Source: Sweltsa coloradensis
Taxonomy: Eukaryota; Arthropoda; Insecta; Plecoptera; Chloroperlidae
DNA: 64,000 nt
Reading direction: 5' to 3'
NCBI GenBank assembly: GCA_024449915.1
Contig: JAMZAV010000354.1
Location: forward strand, 434,001-498,000
Of the stretch, positions 13,611 through 23,850 are shown piece by piece (within the stretch, counting starts at the first letter, position 1; each line of letters begins with the position of its first letter). A program made the position numbers and the translations under genes. The notes below the pieces were generated by a model, which was not told where the DNA came from, searched no databases, and saw nothing but the letters and a program-made list of their open reading frames with translations.

Positions 13611-13762
13611 CTGTACTAATATTCCAAACTACACGTCAACTTACCAAACGAACTGTTCGAGATTACTTTGAGCAACTGTGCTAAACTCCATCAAATGTTC
13701 TCAACTGGTATAATTCCCAACTGACCTACATTTCATCTCTTCCCCGTTCAACTTGGCCCTAC

Positions 13763-13944
13763 CTTCGCTACGATCTCGTGGTCAGTGCGCTCGAAGGCAA
13801 CGTAGTAGTCCCCGAAGTTCGTCATAGACATCAGGAACATCGCCATGATGGACTCCATCGGACTCGGCATCGGGTTCGAGACTGTGTCGTCCACTCCTTC
13901 GGGTGTGTTCGGGTTGTCGAACGAGAGGAAGATAATGTAGTAGG
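13763..13944 (-). CDS. TRPV exon: end of S5, turret, pore helix and selectivity filter
   Basis: 182 bp. An upstream AG at 13964-13965 would add seven residues (VCVGVAA) and break the frame. The acceptor GTTGCAG|CCTACTAC at 13945-13946 gives [16 protein letters not shown] when joined to the S4-S5 exon. The donor is GCGAAG|GTAGGG. Then follow a Pro-rich turret ([17 protein letters not shown]), the pore helix IMAMFLMSM and the filter TNFGD, then [15 protein letters not shown]. The filter keeps the Gly-Asp pair that TRPV channels use to coordinate cations. Confidence 0.94.
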
Positions 13945-14547
13945 CTGCAACACCGACACACACCTGTTATAAATATAGCAGCATGTTGCACTAATGTGAG
14001 TATCATGTTTTGTGATGGTGGGCGTGGTGACAAACTCTTTTCAAGGACATTATCATGACATCACCGCCATCACTTTCAAATATAAACCACTCTTCGTTTT
14101 AGGACGTCGTTGTACAACATTAGGCCTGAAGGCCTGACACAACAGCAGTTGTGACGTCACTACGAAGGGTAAGTCTACACCCCACGAGGTAGTGCACACT
14201 GATCTCTATTACTTACGTGGATTGCGAATGCTATACTGTAACCTTGAAGCCACCTTAGGGGCCGCCATCTTGGTAGTCAATGTTATTTCTTATGGGGCGG
14301 CCATGTTGGAAGAACAAAAAATTTATATATTTACGGCAAACATGTATTTGTGCGTTGCGTTGAAGTGCACAAAACGATTTGTCAATGCGGAAAACCTAAT
14401 CAAAACTCTAATCGTGTTGTTTATTTAGTTCTACAGTAAGAAAACCCGCTAAATTACTAAAATTAGTCCGACTTCACTTCTCAACATCTGGCAGGCAAAC
14501 ATCATGACAGTACCTCACCTCCCTAGAGTGGCTTCGACTTACCCTCC

Positions 14548-14763
14548 GTTTACCGACAGCGTTAGCTCGAGCGCTAAGTGCTTGACTCTGATTCGGGAGG
14601 TCCCGGGTTAAAATTCCTTCGAGACCGGCAATCCTGACTGAAGGTTTTTTCCGAGGTTTTCCTCAGTCGTTAATGCGAATGCAAGGGACTGAGTCCTCTT
14701 AAACAGCCCTCGGACATCCCTTTACAATTGTCCTATCCGCAACATACCTAGTTAGATCACCTG
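14548..14763 (+). mobile_element. Family B SINE, 5' part, interrupted
   Basis: The tRNA-like head at CCGACAGCGTTAGCTCGAGC, CTCTGATTCGGGAGGTCCCG, then the usual body up to TAGTTAGATCACCTG. There the family sequence stops and resumes at 17675 (CTGAAGAGGGGCAT). The interruption is the 2.9-kb TIR element. Confidence 0.8.
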
Positions 14764-15139
14764 GGCCCCGATTCATGTACATTTATCCCGGGTATAGGTG
14801 GTATAAGGACGGTATAATGCAGGACATGGCAGGATAAGGCCTGGTTAAGTCTGGGCAACTCTCATCCAATCAAAAATTTCCAATGCAACAACAGACACAA
14901 CAAATGTTATTTTCCACTGCATTCCACAGCCATGTAAATCAGCAAATTAGCAAAAGAACACTGAAAATTTCCACCACCTTTTGTTTTACTTTTTCATTTA
15001 GTGACAGGAGTTTGCGTGAATTCATTTAAAGAAAAGAAAAGGCTTATTATTGCCGTAAATTTTGGAATAGCCTAGGACTATCATACCATTCTTTATCTGC
15101 ATTAGGCTTTTAGTAATGAAAACTAGTTATTTGTGCGGA

Positions 15140-16000
15140 ATGTGTGTCAGAACATGGTCGTGCAGGCCTAGGGTTGCCTAGGAGAGGCCTAGGGCTTGTC
15201 AAACGTGTTATGTTAGAATTAATTGAATGTAGTCCTATAGCCTAATGGAACTTTAGGCCTACACTGTTGTATTATGAATAATTTTCTACATCTGGGCCTA
15301 GGCCCGGGACGGTTTCTGATTTGTTTTATGAGAGTAATGACAACTTTTCTCGTTTTACACATAGATGCAAAATTTAAAATGTCCGCCATCTGTTTACGTA
15401 TTTTCTTATCCCCGGTCGAGGCGGGATAAGTCTTCATGAATTGGCTTGTTCACGCAAAGCTCCGCGCAGATCGCGCCACTGCACTAACCCCCAAAACCAG
15501 GGTCCACTAGATACTTATTCCGAGCTGCTTGTTAGGTATCTAGTGGACCCTGCCTAAGACCGTGGCGGTGTTTGAAATAAACTATGTATAGCAGGCTCTG
15601 CATTGTCAAATCTGTATGCTTCCTCGATTGTTTGTTTACGTATTGTTTTACCATTCCTTCTTTAATCAATGGTTTTACGTAAGTAGTCGTACGGCCTATT
15701 TCAAGTAATTTTATTCAATAGCATATTTTGTTTGTTTAAACTTTTAAACAATGAAAACGTGAACGATAGGAAAATTAAAATAAGAGCTGAAAGCACATGA
15801 CGCCGTTGAAGTCTAAACCTGGGGCCTAGCACTGTTATGGAGATTAGACCTAGGCCTACTTGGAATAAGGCTACTAAGGACTAGGGCCTAGGCTTTTCTT
15901 CAGCATTAGATGTAGACCTAGGCATATCAATATCATGGTATTATAAATTAGCAAGTATAGGCCTAGGCCCTACTTGCATACGCCTCAGCAAAGCCTAGGG
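15140..16000. repeat. Cluster of CTAGGCCT/AGGCCTAGG words
   Basis: At least ten short, self-complementary words such as GGCCTAGG, TAGGCCTA and CCTAGGGC are scattered over 860 bp. A smaller cluster is at 25750-26050. They are not a strict tandem repeat. Confidence 0.5.
15498..15552. repeat. Perfect 17-bp hairpin
   Basis: CAGGGTCCACTAGATAC at 15498-15514 is exactly complementary to GTATCTAGTGGACCCTG at 15536-15552, with a 21-base loop. It could be the remains of a small foldback element or a structured RNA. Confidence 0.85.
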
Positions 16001-16004
16001 CTTA

Positions 16005-16459
16005 AGGCCGATGCACAATTGCCCGGTAACGAGAACGGGAACGAGAACGAGAACGGGAAGAAAGTTGAATCACACGTTACTTACGACACGATGCACAATA
16101 AGCTTCCCGTTGCCGGTCGTTCCCGTATCCCGGCAACGACAACGGGAACATCACCAAGTTTTAACTTTCCGTCACGTTCCCGTTCAGTACCTTACCGGAA
16201 CCAATCAGAATCAAGATGTCCACTGCCTGACACTATTTTATCAGCTGATTGATGGTTTAAACGCGAGTAATATGCGAAATAAATTAAATAAACATGAGCG
16301 GAATAACAAAATAACAAAATATAATTGACACACTTATTATTTGATTTGTTCCCGTCGGTTTTCTTCACGGGCTATTGTGCATCGAAGCCCTTAACGTTAG
16401 CGTCTTCCCGTTCTCGTTGTCGTTCCCGTTCTCGTTACCGGGCAATTGTGCATCGGCCT
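16005..16459. mobile_element. Harbinger-like MITE, 455 bp
   Basis: Terminal inverted repeats begin AGGCCGATGCACAATTGCCC and extend through CGGTAACGAGAACGGGAACG for more than 50 bp. TTA trinucleotides flank both ends (16002-16004 and 16460-16462), a duplication typical of PIF/Harbinger elements. An inner inverted pair repeats the theme (GATGCACAATAAGCTTCCCG near 16090; CGGGCTATTGTGCATCG near 16367). No coding capacity; the short plus-strand frames here are chance. Confidence 0.85.
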
Positions 16460-16737
16460 TTAGTCCTAGCCAGTGTTGATTTGTTGACATGAGAGAGGTT
16501 ACGTAGGCAGGAGGCCGAATAAAGACACAATTGTCAGTATACTAGGAAAACGCTTAAGTCCCGCCGCGTTGTTGGATGAGCGTAATTGGTGAGTTGAGCT
16601 GCCATGTGTTTTGCGGATTTTCTGTTGTTCTGTGAAAAAATCAGAACTTTGTTGAAATTTTTTTTAAATTAAATCAAATTAAATAAAAAATTAACTTTTT
16701 TTTTTAATTAATCGTAATTTTAAAAAAGGAAAAAATC

Positions 16738-17100
16738 GTAATATTGAAATTTTCATAAGAAATAATTATTTGATTACGCACAAATTTTACACGAATATAT
16801 TAATTCTTAAAATTAAGGTTCTGTGAAAAAATCATTATAATCGGATAAAGCATGTAGGTGTTATAAGCAGAAGAAATTAAAAAAATCGTAAAATTGCGAT
16901 TTTCACGAGAAATAATTATTTGATTACGCTCAAATTTCACACGAATATATCAATTCATAAAATTAAGGTTCTGTGAAAAAATCATTACAATCGGATAAAG
17001 CATGTAGGAGTTATAAGTCGAAGAAATTTTTTAAAAATCGAAAAAATCGTAAAATTGCGATTTTCATGAGAAATAATTTTTCGATTGCGCTCAAAAACGT
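16738..17100. repeat. 150-bp tandem repeat, about 2.4 units
   Basis: AATTAAGGTTCTGTGAAAAA recurs exactly 150 bp apart (16811 and 16961). Each unit also has GATAAAGCATGTAGG, AAATCGTAAAATTGCGATTT and GAGAAATAATTATTTGATTA. The third unit is partial and runs into 17100-17200, where AATCGGAGTATCGGTTTAGC and ACAGACAGACAAAAATAC look like the 3' end of a retroelement. Confidence 0.8.
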
Positions 17101-17202
17101 GGCAGTTCTTAGTTCAGAGATTTCGAAGGCCTCCATAAAATTTCATCGCAATCGGAGTATCGGTTTAGCCGGAATCGTGTTAACAGACAGACAAAAATAC
17201 AG

Positions 17203-17246
17203 AAAGAAAGAAAGAAAGAAAGAAAAAAAAAAAAAAAAAAAAAAAA
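17203..17246. repeat. (GAAA)n plus poly(A) tract
   Basis: A GAAA array passes into about 26 A residues, directly after the retroelement-like sequence ending near 17203. This reads as a poly(A) tail of an insertion. Confidence 0.8.
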
Positions 17247-17674
17247 ACATTCCGGATTTTTTTCTCCAGTGTAGTGAAATGGAATCTTCGCTTCGCTCGC
17301 TACGCTCATCCAATTATGTGTGATTGTATTTATTTGTAGAAATAAACACGACAGTAGGCCCTCCTCTCTCTTTACACGAATACACACAGCAATTGGGCAT
17401 TTTGCTGTCTAAACATAAAACGATGCAAACTGACAGTAAAAACAGTAGGCTGCTGACAGCTATGAGCAGCCATGACACCCGCAAGTTGGCTATCACCGCC
17501 GTCTACACTCTACATCCGCCTTTGCAGGCATCCAGACGGCGGTGGGGGGTTAGTACTATAGCGCAGCGTGGTGAGTAAAAGTCGCAGTGAACAAGCCAAT
17601 TGGATTCGGAGTTATACCGCACTTATACCACCGAACTCGGCTTATACCGGGATAAAAATGTACATGAATCGGGG

Positions 17675-17755
17675 CCCTGAAGAGGGGCATATAGCACTCT
17701 ATAACAGGTTTAATTCCCACGATAAAAATTTAAATTTTACCTATACATTTCTATT
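17675..17755 (+). mobile_element. Family B SINE, 3' part after the interruption
   Basis: CTGAAGAGGGGCATATAGCA, then ACAGGTTTAATTCCCACGAT, matches the tail of family B (CTGACGAGGGCATGAATTGC at 13546). Together with 14548-14763 it makes one SINE. Confidence 0.7.
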
Positions 17756-17759
17756 CTAA

Positions 17760-18475
17760 AATTTGAAATGCTTACACATATTCTGCTAAACTAATAATGA
17801 AGTATTCTAAGTTTTGTATGATTATAATATTATAATTCAAAATGATAAAACAGTTCGTGGAATTATTCCCTTGCAAACTACAGTGCTGTTTGACTCGGTT
17901 TTAGTATGTACGTATCTAGCTCAACTAGACTAATTTGTTCTAGGCTTGTAGCTGCCATCCTTCAGAAATAATGTATTCCGTCTCTGTAATTCTAAATCAC
18001 GTATGCTCGGCGTCCCTTTATCGTCACGTATAAACAAGACATTATGCGTGCGCGATGGTTCCCGAGACGGGCATTAAGGCCGTTAATCTTACTTTATTAA
18101 AAAGATAAAATGCAGACTGAGTGTCGAGGGGGGTGGGAGTGGGGGAGATATTGGGCGGAGTGGGTGGGTTCCCATCTACGAAGTGAATTTCCATATTCAT
18201 GAATTTTAATTATTTTTAAATTGAAACGTTTTCTGTGAAATTGCTGGATTTACTTCAAACAAAATTCGACTAAAAATGAGCAAAGGAAAAGAATGTCTGA
18301 GAATTCAATATAGTACTTTAAATGCATTCCGTGGGGAAACGCTAATGTTCTGGGGATTGGGAGGATAATGGACTTAGATGAGTGTGATGCCGCCCATGTT
18401 GCAGCAGACGTGGAGGAGATTTACAGGTTACAATGTATCTCTGGGGATGAAAGAAACACTTGAAGAGTATTGCGA
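17760..18475. other. Intronic sequence, nothing recognised
   Basis: No coding frame or repeat family could be supported. There is a G-rich tract at 18128-18165 (GGGGGGTGGGAGTGGGGG). Confidence 0.4.
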
Positions 18476-18479
18476 CAAC

Positions 18480-18925
18480 TTTAAAGAGTTTATTATTTTA
18501 TTTATTTTTTTATTATTTGTTCCGCAACACATTCATTGATTAAATGTGTCACGAGGATGACAGAAAAGAGCAGAGCTCCAAACACACTTGGTGACTGCCA
18601 ACCTTGTAACAATAAATATAATAAAATATAACAACATTATTACAATCATTAGCAAACCTATAAAATATGGAAAATTAGGTTAAGAAATATACACTCCAAT
18701 GAATTATTATAAAAATGAATCAGTGAAAAGTTACTGTTGAATTAATTTTGTAATGAAGGAACATGTGTGCAAAGGGCAGATTTAAAAGTGTCTAATGAGC
18801 GAATAGGAAGAGCATTCCATTCATTACAAGTCCAATAGTAGAAGCCATTTTGGTAAGCTGCTGTTCTTGCAAATGGAGGCTGTGCCTCTAACAAGTTCGG
18901 CTCCACGACAACAGACTTGCAATCA
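18480..18925. repeat. Family G dispersed repeat
   Basis: Shares GAGCTCCAAACACACTTGGT and GACTGCCAACCTT with 57385-57440. It also shares GTCTAATGAGC, GAAGAGCATTCCATTC and GTAGAAGCC with 58045-58125. It begins in an ATTT-rich tract and is followed directly by a family A 3' end, so A and G may be parts of one larger element. Confidence 0.55.
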
Positions 18926-18985
18926 GTTATGTGACTGAGTGGGTAGACTCTAAATTCGGATTTATTTATTTATTTATTTGCGTAC
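18926..18985 (+). repeat. Family A 3' end
   Basis: CAGTTATGTGACTGAGTGGG, then TAGACTCTAAATTC and (ATTT)n. Confidence 0.75.
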
Positions 18986-19278
18986 GGGTCCAAACCAGTA
19001 GTTACATGTAACATTGAAATCCCAAATTGTACGATAGACTAACACACATGGTTGAAACAGAAGATGTGGACTAAGTACAACAATAATCTCCCAGCATGAC
19101 CCAAACTTGTTTGTGCGTCCGTATGGCACGCCTTGACGCCCGTACGTTCGTCTATGCGCGGGTTACATCTCACGACGAACACTGAACGTCACCTCTGTTT
19201 GACGTGCGTAAATTTTTACATTGTCCTTAATTCAATTACGATAAATGAGAATGTTTCTGGTGACCCTGCAATGATTTA

Positions 19279-19310
<32 letters not shown>
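19279..19310. repeat. (TTA)n microsatellite
   Basis: About 11 units, ending exactly where LINE coding sequence begins. Confidence 0.95.
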
Positions 19311-19311
<1 letters not shown>

Positions 19312-21190
19312 CCAGGTTTCGACGGGATCAGAGCGGTCGACGTAAAGAACTTATGTAACGAACTAAGCCCCGTTTATAACACATTTAATAAATCTATCGA
19401 TAAGAGACGGTTGCGTACCGGAAAAAATGAAGATATCTGTCGTGAGACCTGTATACAAAAAAGGAGATCATACATCGTTTGCAAATTACCGCCCTAAAGC
19501 ACTGCTATCTGTTATTGAAAAATAATGGAGCGTTACATATCAGATTGTTTAACTAGTTACCTATTTAAATTTGGAATTATAAGTGAAGTTCAGCATGGAT
19601 TTCAAAAAGGGAAATGTACACAGGATTTGTTACTAAAATTTCTGATTTAATTAATAACAGCTTAAATAGCAATTTGCATATAGTTGCAACTTTTGTCGAC
19701 TTCTCCAAAGCATTTGACACTATAAATCATAATAAACTTTTGGAATGCTTAGAGGTCATTGGCATACGAGGTACAGTTCTAAATTGGTTCCGCAGTTACC
19801 TAGAAAATAGAACGTTTATGGTAAAAATAGGGAACAAATTATAGTAAAACAAAAAATGTCACTACTGGTGTACCACAAGGATCCATATTAGGACCGCAAT
19901 TTTATATTATATACGTGAACGTCATTAATAAATATCTAGTTAAGTGTTTACTAATGATGTATGCTGACGACCTTGTACTACTAGCAATACATAGGAACTT
20001 AAGCTTCGCAACACAAAATATGAACACTGATTTTAGGAATCTACAGTGCTGGACTCATGATCGGGAACTAGTAATCAACGTTGAAAAAACCAAAATTGTT
20101 CACATATGCATGCCTTTAAATTCAAATAGAAATGATGACGTTCAATTAATATTTCATGAGGCAAAGTGTATACATAATTTGAACTACTGTACCGACACCG
20201 CCTGTGAATGCGTACAACAAATTGAATCTGTGGCATACCATATGTATTTGGGTGTTTTCATTGATCGTGAGTTTTCGTGGAAGCCACACGTGGACTACAT
20301 TTGTTCGAAACTCCGCTCGTGTGCATATCAATTGTATAAACTAAAACCAGTATTGTCTGATGATATGCTAAGATTAGTTTATATTGCATTAGCTGAATCT
20401 ATTATGTCATATGCGCTGCTCTCATGGGGAAGCGCGTCTTTTCATATAATAAACACGATGATTCAAATTCAAAATACACTATTAAAAATAGTTTGCCCTA
20501 AAAGTATTACCAATAGCATCAAAGAAAAAGATGACGTTTTTGTGAGTTGCTTTATACTGCCGTTAAAAGCCATGTTTAATTATCGGTTGGTTTTAAAGTA
20601 TTATTTTAATAATGAACATAAAAACCATATTTACATAATAAGGGAACGAGACTTGTTAGTAAAGGAAAATTCGTTGTTCCAATGCCCGAAAACAAACATG
20701 GTGAGCGTTGTTTACATTATCTTATACCTAAAGTTTTTAATTCATTGCCGGCTGAAATTTTATCCTTGGACAAAATTTCATTAATAAAGAATAGAGTAAA
20801 ATCGCACTACCTGAACAACCTTCCTTCATGCTCGATTTAAGTCATTTTCAGTCCTATTTTCTAGATGTTTATGTTGTTGAAAACGAATCTGTGTGGTAGG
20901 TAAAGATATTATTAATTTATAATTAGTGATTCTTGTATATTCTATTTTTGTATGTTTTTGTAAAGGGTTGTAGTATTTATGTTTTGTAATTGATCACCTA
21001 TGTAAGCACCGTATATTCATTTAATAGTTTGAATGTTTTTTTATTTTTATTTCATTGTATCAAGCCTGACGCTACGAATGAGATGTAATAGCATTAATAA
21101 TTATGTAACCCACTGATGAGCCATTTGGCTTAGTGGGAGGAAATGTATGTGAATATTGTTCCAATTTAGTTTTTTTGCTTCAAAAAATTA
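19311..21190 (+). mobile_element. LINE fragment (CR1/Jockey-like), 5' truncated
   Basis: The sequence enters a reverse transcriptase frame just after the TTA array (SGFDGIRAVDVKNLCNELSP). It runs through the RT and C-terminal region, then about 350 bp of 3' untranslated sequence, and ends in poly(A) followed by another (ATT)n array. Several frameshifts show it is dead. Non-LTR retrotransposons copy themselves by target-primed reverse transcription, and 5' truncation is usual. Confidence 0.85.
19425..20840 (+). pseudogene. Reverse transcriptase ORF of the LINE, frameshifted
   Basis: RT motifs in order, in changing frames: RPVYKKGDHTSFANYRP (19440-19497), EVQHGFQKGKCTQDLLLKF (19588-19644), VDFSKAFDTINHNKLLE (19697-19747), TTGVPQGSILGP (19862-19897), YADD catalytic motif (19960-19971) and VYIALAESIMSYALLSWG. 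A C-terminal tail HYLIPKVFNSLPAEI near 20720 is followed by a stop at about 20838. At least four frameshifts are needed, plus an in-frame TAA near 19524. The invariant aspartates are intact. No endonuclease domain remains, so the clade cannot be fixed beyond CR1/Jockey-like. Confidence 0.85.
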
Positions 21191-21206
21191 AAAAAAAAAA
21201 AAAAAA

Positions 21207-21304
<98 letters not shown>
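21190..21304. repeat. Poly(A) followed by (ATT)n
   Basis: About 17 A residues, then about 32 ATT units. It lies between two LINE fragments. Confidence 0.95.
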
Positions 21305-21305
<1 letters not shown>

Positions 21306-21316
21306 TTGACAAAAAA

Positions 21317-21538
21317 TATAAAATTCTTATTGACCACAAGCCTTCAACTCGAGCCAAAAGTGCAGGAATTTATCAGTTACCACCCTTTAACAATAAATAT
21401 GGGAAGAGATCGTTAAGCTACTCTGTACCTTTATATTTTAATAAGATTCTTCCAGAAATTAAAGAATTAGATTCATTTAGAGATATAAAAATTAAATTAA
21501 AGACATATTTGCTTCAAAACAATATTATAGTTGAGTGA
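21317..21538 (+). pseudogene. C-terminal end of a second LINE ORF
   Basis: Open frame of 73 codons to a TGA: YKILIDHKPSTRAKSAGIYQ, then LPPFNNKYGKRSLSY, SVPLYFNKILPEI, FRDIKIKLKTYLLQN. The layout (a K/R-rich stretch, a tyrosine-rich joint, NKILPEI) matches the ORF2 terminus of CR1/Jockey-type LINEs and resembles the tail of the preceding element (NSLPAEI). The rest of the element is missing. It continues into about 300 bp of 3' sequence and poly(A). Confidence 0.65.
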
Positions 21539-21843
21539 GGAAATTGTGGTTATGTGATTTTTATATTTTTATGTTTTTCAGGTATTTATCAATTTTCTTC
21601 TATTCTGTTCATTCATAAATTTATTCATAATGTCAAACTTTATATAATTATCACATTTTATTGTTTAGACTCACAGTCGGTAATTTCAATAAATCAAATT
21701 TCAATTATATTAGGTTAAGTGTTCAGAAGTGAATAAATCCTTATCTTTAATAAACATAGTTCCACAGATAAGCTGCATGCGCAGTTTGTGGAAGGTCGAA
21801 TGTATGAAATATGTAAGGTTATGGAAGAAATGTATCTACAATA

Positions 21844-21845
<2 letters not shown>

Positions 21846-21938
<93 letters not shown>

Positions 21939-21939
21939 T
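21846..21939. repeat. Poly(A) (31) followed by (TTA)n
   Basis: 31 A residues, then about 20 TTA units. This is the same poly(A)-TTA order as at 21190-21304. Confidence 0.95.
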
Positions 21940-21954
21940 ATAATAAATTTTACA

Positions 21955-22034
21955 CTATCCACTGAAAATCAGTTGTGTGACTGAGTGGGTAGACTCTAAA
22001 TACGTATTTATTTATTTATTTATTTACATTGATT
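21955..22034 (+). repeat. Family A 3' end
   Basis: CCACTGAAAATCAGTTGTGT, GACTGAGTGGGTAGACTCTA and (ATTT)n. Confidence 0.8.
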
Positions 22035-22049
22035 TATGCATTGATTTAC

Positions 22050-22124
22050 TGTCCCCCACTGAAAATCAGTTATATAACTGAGTGGGTAGACTCTAAATAC
22101 AATTTATTTATTTTATTTATTTAA
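22050..22124 (+). repeat. Family A 3' end
   Basis: CCCCCACTGAAAATCAGTTA, TATAACTGAGTGGGTAGACT and an ATTT tail. This copy shows the full palindrome CAGTTATATAACTG. Confidence 0.85.
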
Positions 22125-22168
22125 GCCAGGGCGGCCGGACTAGTCTTATTAAACAGTGGAAAACCTCG

Positions 22169-22185
22169 AACCCGGCACCTCCACC
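22169..22185 (-). repeat. Family C 16-mer, isolated
   Basis: AACCCGGCACCTCCACC, the reverse complement of GGTGGAGGTGCCGGGTT. Confidence 0.7.
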
Positions 22186-22313
22186 AAACGAGATCCGAAC
22201 ATTGGCGTTCTCCGTCTATTTTGAGTTCTCCCATAACTAATGTTTGTTGAGGTTTCAATGATAAATAATCAAAACAGAGTGGGCTATGTTTCACGAAACC
22301 AAAGTAAATTTTA

Positions 22314-22390
22314 CATTATCCACTGAAAATCAGTTGTGTGACTGAGTGGGTATAGACTCTAAATACGTATTTATTTATTTATTTACATTG
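22314..22390 (+). repeat. Family A 3' end
   Basis: ATTATCCACTGAAAATCAGT, then TGTGTGACTGAGTGGG and an ATTT tail. It repeats the flanking ATTTTACA(C/T)TATCCACTG of the copy at 21955, so one of the two may be a local duplicate. Confidence 0.8.
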
Positions 22391-22442
22391 GAGTCGAGTA
22401 CAAGCGTTCAGGATTATTATAATAATAATAATTTAATAATTT

Positions 22443-22660
22443 AAATCTCTTTTCGTGGGAAGCCTGCCCAGGGTGCAATGCATTCCCCCCTCCACCTAGA
22501 TGTATTGGAGTTAGGACAATAGTGAAGGGATGTCCGCGTGAACTGTATAAGACGACTCAATCCCTGGCATTCGCATTAACGTCTGAGGAATACCTCGGAA
22601 AAAAACTTCAGTCATGATTGCGGTTTCGACGGGATTTGAACCCGGGACCTCCTTTGGTCC
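22443..22660 (-). mobile_element. Family B SINE, reverse
   Basis: Reads in reverse from TTCGTGGGAAGCCTGCCCAG through GTGAAGGGATGTCC, CTGAGGAATACCTCGG and GATTGCGGTTTCGACGGGAT to TTGAACCCGGGACCTCC. Nearly full length. Confidence 0.75.
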
Positions 22661-22758
22661 AACATATATGTATTAATAATCAGTTTTTCGTTTTCTTTCG
22701 TAACATATTTTATTTCGCTTTTTTTCTACAACCTTTCAGACATTTAGTGCATTCTTAA

Positions 22759-23396
22759 AGGGGCATTCACCCGCAAAACTCAAAAATATATTTTATTCAA
22801 GCTAACTAGTTATGATTTAAAAATAAACAGAAAAATTATTGGGTCCACTATGACCCCTTCAAAAAATGTCAAACTTGGTATTTTTCGAGCTAAGTCCCAT
22901 TGGCAAAAATCTCCCATAAGAAATAACATGGGGACGATCTTAATGCCCCGTGACCTTGGAGGATTTTGATCCCAAAAAAATTTGCCATTATTGATGTACT
23001 CAACAGCCTTTTCTATAAATCCTCTATATTTTGTTTGGTAATTTGGGAAAGTGGCTCAGTCAAAATATGCTGATTACCAAGAAACAGTGTGATTTTGGAA
23101 TACATATTTTGCGTGTTTAAATGTATATTTGTGAACAGTTTCAAGACACGATGTTATAAAAGGCCATTTTACATTGGTACGATGCTCAAGTATCTATATG
23201 TGGTATAAAAAAGGAAGCAATTTAAAGCCGATTTAAAAATTTTCTCAAAACGCTAATTTCCGCCATTGTCTGGATCACTTTTTTAAAAATTCTTGTAAAA
23301 TCACAGTTACAAGATATGATTTTTAAAACGGTCATTTTAGTGTAGTACATGCTATAGATTAAAAAATAAAAAATATTTTTTGGGGTAATAGCCCCT
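22759..23396 (+). mobile_element. Family D element, 638 bp, TTAA-flanked
   Basis: Inverted ends AGGGGCATTCACCC and GGGTAATAGCCCCT, flanked on both sides by TTAA (22755-22758 and 23397-23400). The TTAA duplication is typical of piggyBac-like elements. There is no transposase. Conserved internal words shared with 8120-8769 and 33650-33949 are GAACAGTTTCAAGACACGAT, GGTACGATGCTC and TTTAAAACGGTCATT. Confidence 0.8.
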
Positions 23397-23754
23397 TTAA
23401 GAAATTATAACATTAAATTTTATATCTTTGGTCAGAGCTCTCGGTACAAAGTATCTGTTAGACCTTGGACAAAGAGTCCAGATTTCAAGAAGGCTCTGTA
23501 CCACCGCTAGGTGGATATAATTGATGTATTCTCTTTACCTAGACTTGTTATTGTTTTACTGTATTTTAATTTCCATCTTTTGACATTGACATGAAATTCG
23601 TAAATTATAATATTTTGAAGTGTTCTTAATCAATTGTATTTAATAACATGATCATGTCACACTACAAGGAATGCACAGTGTTAAAACGTGAACAAAACTG
23701 AAGATTCCACCTATAGGTGAATGAAGACGTTATCGCAGGGCTGAGCGTAAAAAA

Positions 23755-23850
23755 AAAAAAAAAATAGCATAAATATAATAGTCCACCGCCTGCTCGAATG
23801 GGATGAACCCAAATTTGGGTCCATCCCATTCGAGCAGGCGGTGGTGTAGT
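23755..23850. repeat. Hairpin with CACCGCCTGCTCGAATGGGA
   Basis: CACCGCCTGCTCGAATGGGA (about 23784-23803) followed by TGAACCCAAA pairs with its exact reverse complement TTTGGGTCCATCCCATTCGA, GCAGGCGGTG immediately downstream. It is a long perfect foldback with a small loop. Confidence 0.8.

Larger units (their letters stand above)
14764..17674. mobile_element. 2.9-kb TIR element inserted in a SINE
   Basis: Termini are inverted copies: GGCCCCGATTCATGTACATT, then TATCCCGGGTATAGGTGGTA at the left, and the reverse complement at 17629-17674 at the right. A CTG trinucleotide flanks both ends (14761-14763 and 17675-17677) and is the likely target duplication. A second inverted pair joins 15425-15490 with 17540-17610 (TTGGCTTGTTCAC/GTGAACAAGCCAA, ACTAACCCCC/GGGGGGTTAGT). 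No transposase is visible, so the element is non-autonomous. It contains a MITE (16005-16459), a hairpin (15498-15552), a 150-bp tandem repeat and a poly(A) tract. Confidence 0.75.

Noticed and set aside
13944..13963. Extra 5' sequence (VCVGVAA) of the pore exon from the AG at 13964
   Set aside because: It would break the phase with the S4-S5 exon; the AG at 13945-13946 restores the frame and gives GFSQAYYIIF.
17109..17387. Frame with a Phe/Lys run near the poly(A)
   Set aside because: Translation of poly(A) and GAAA repeats.
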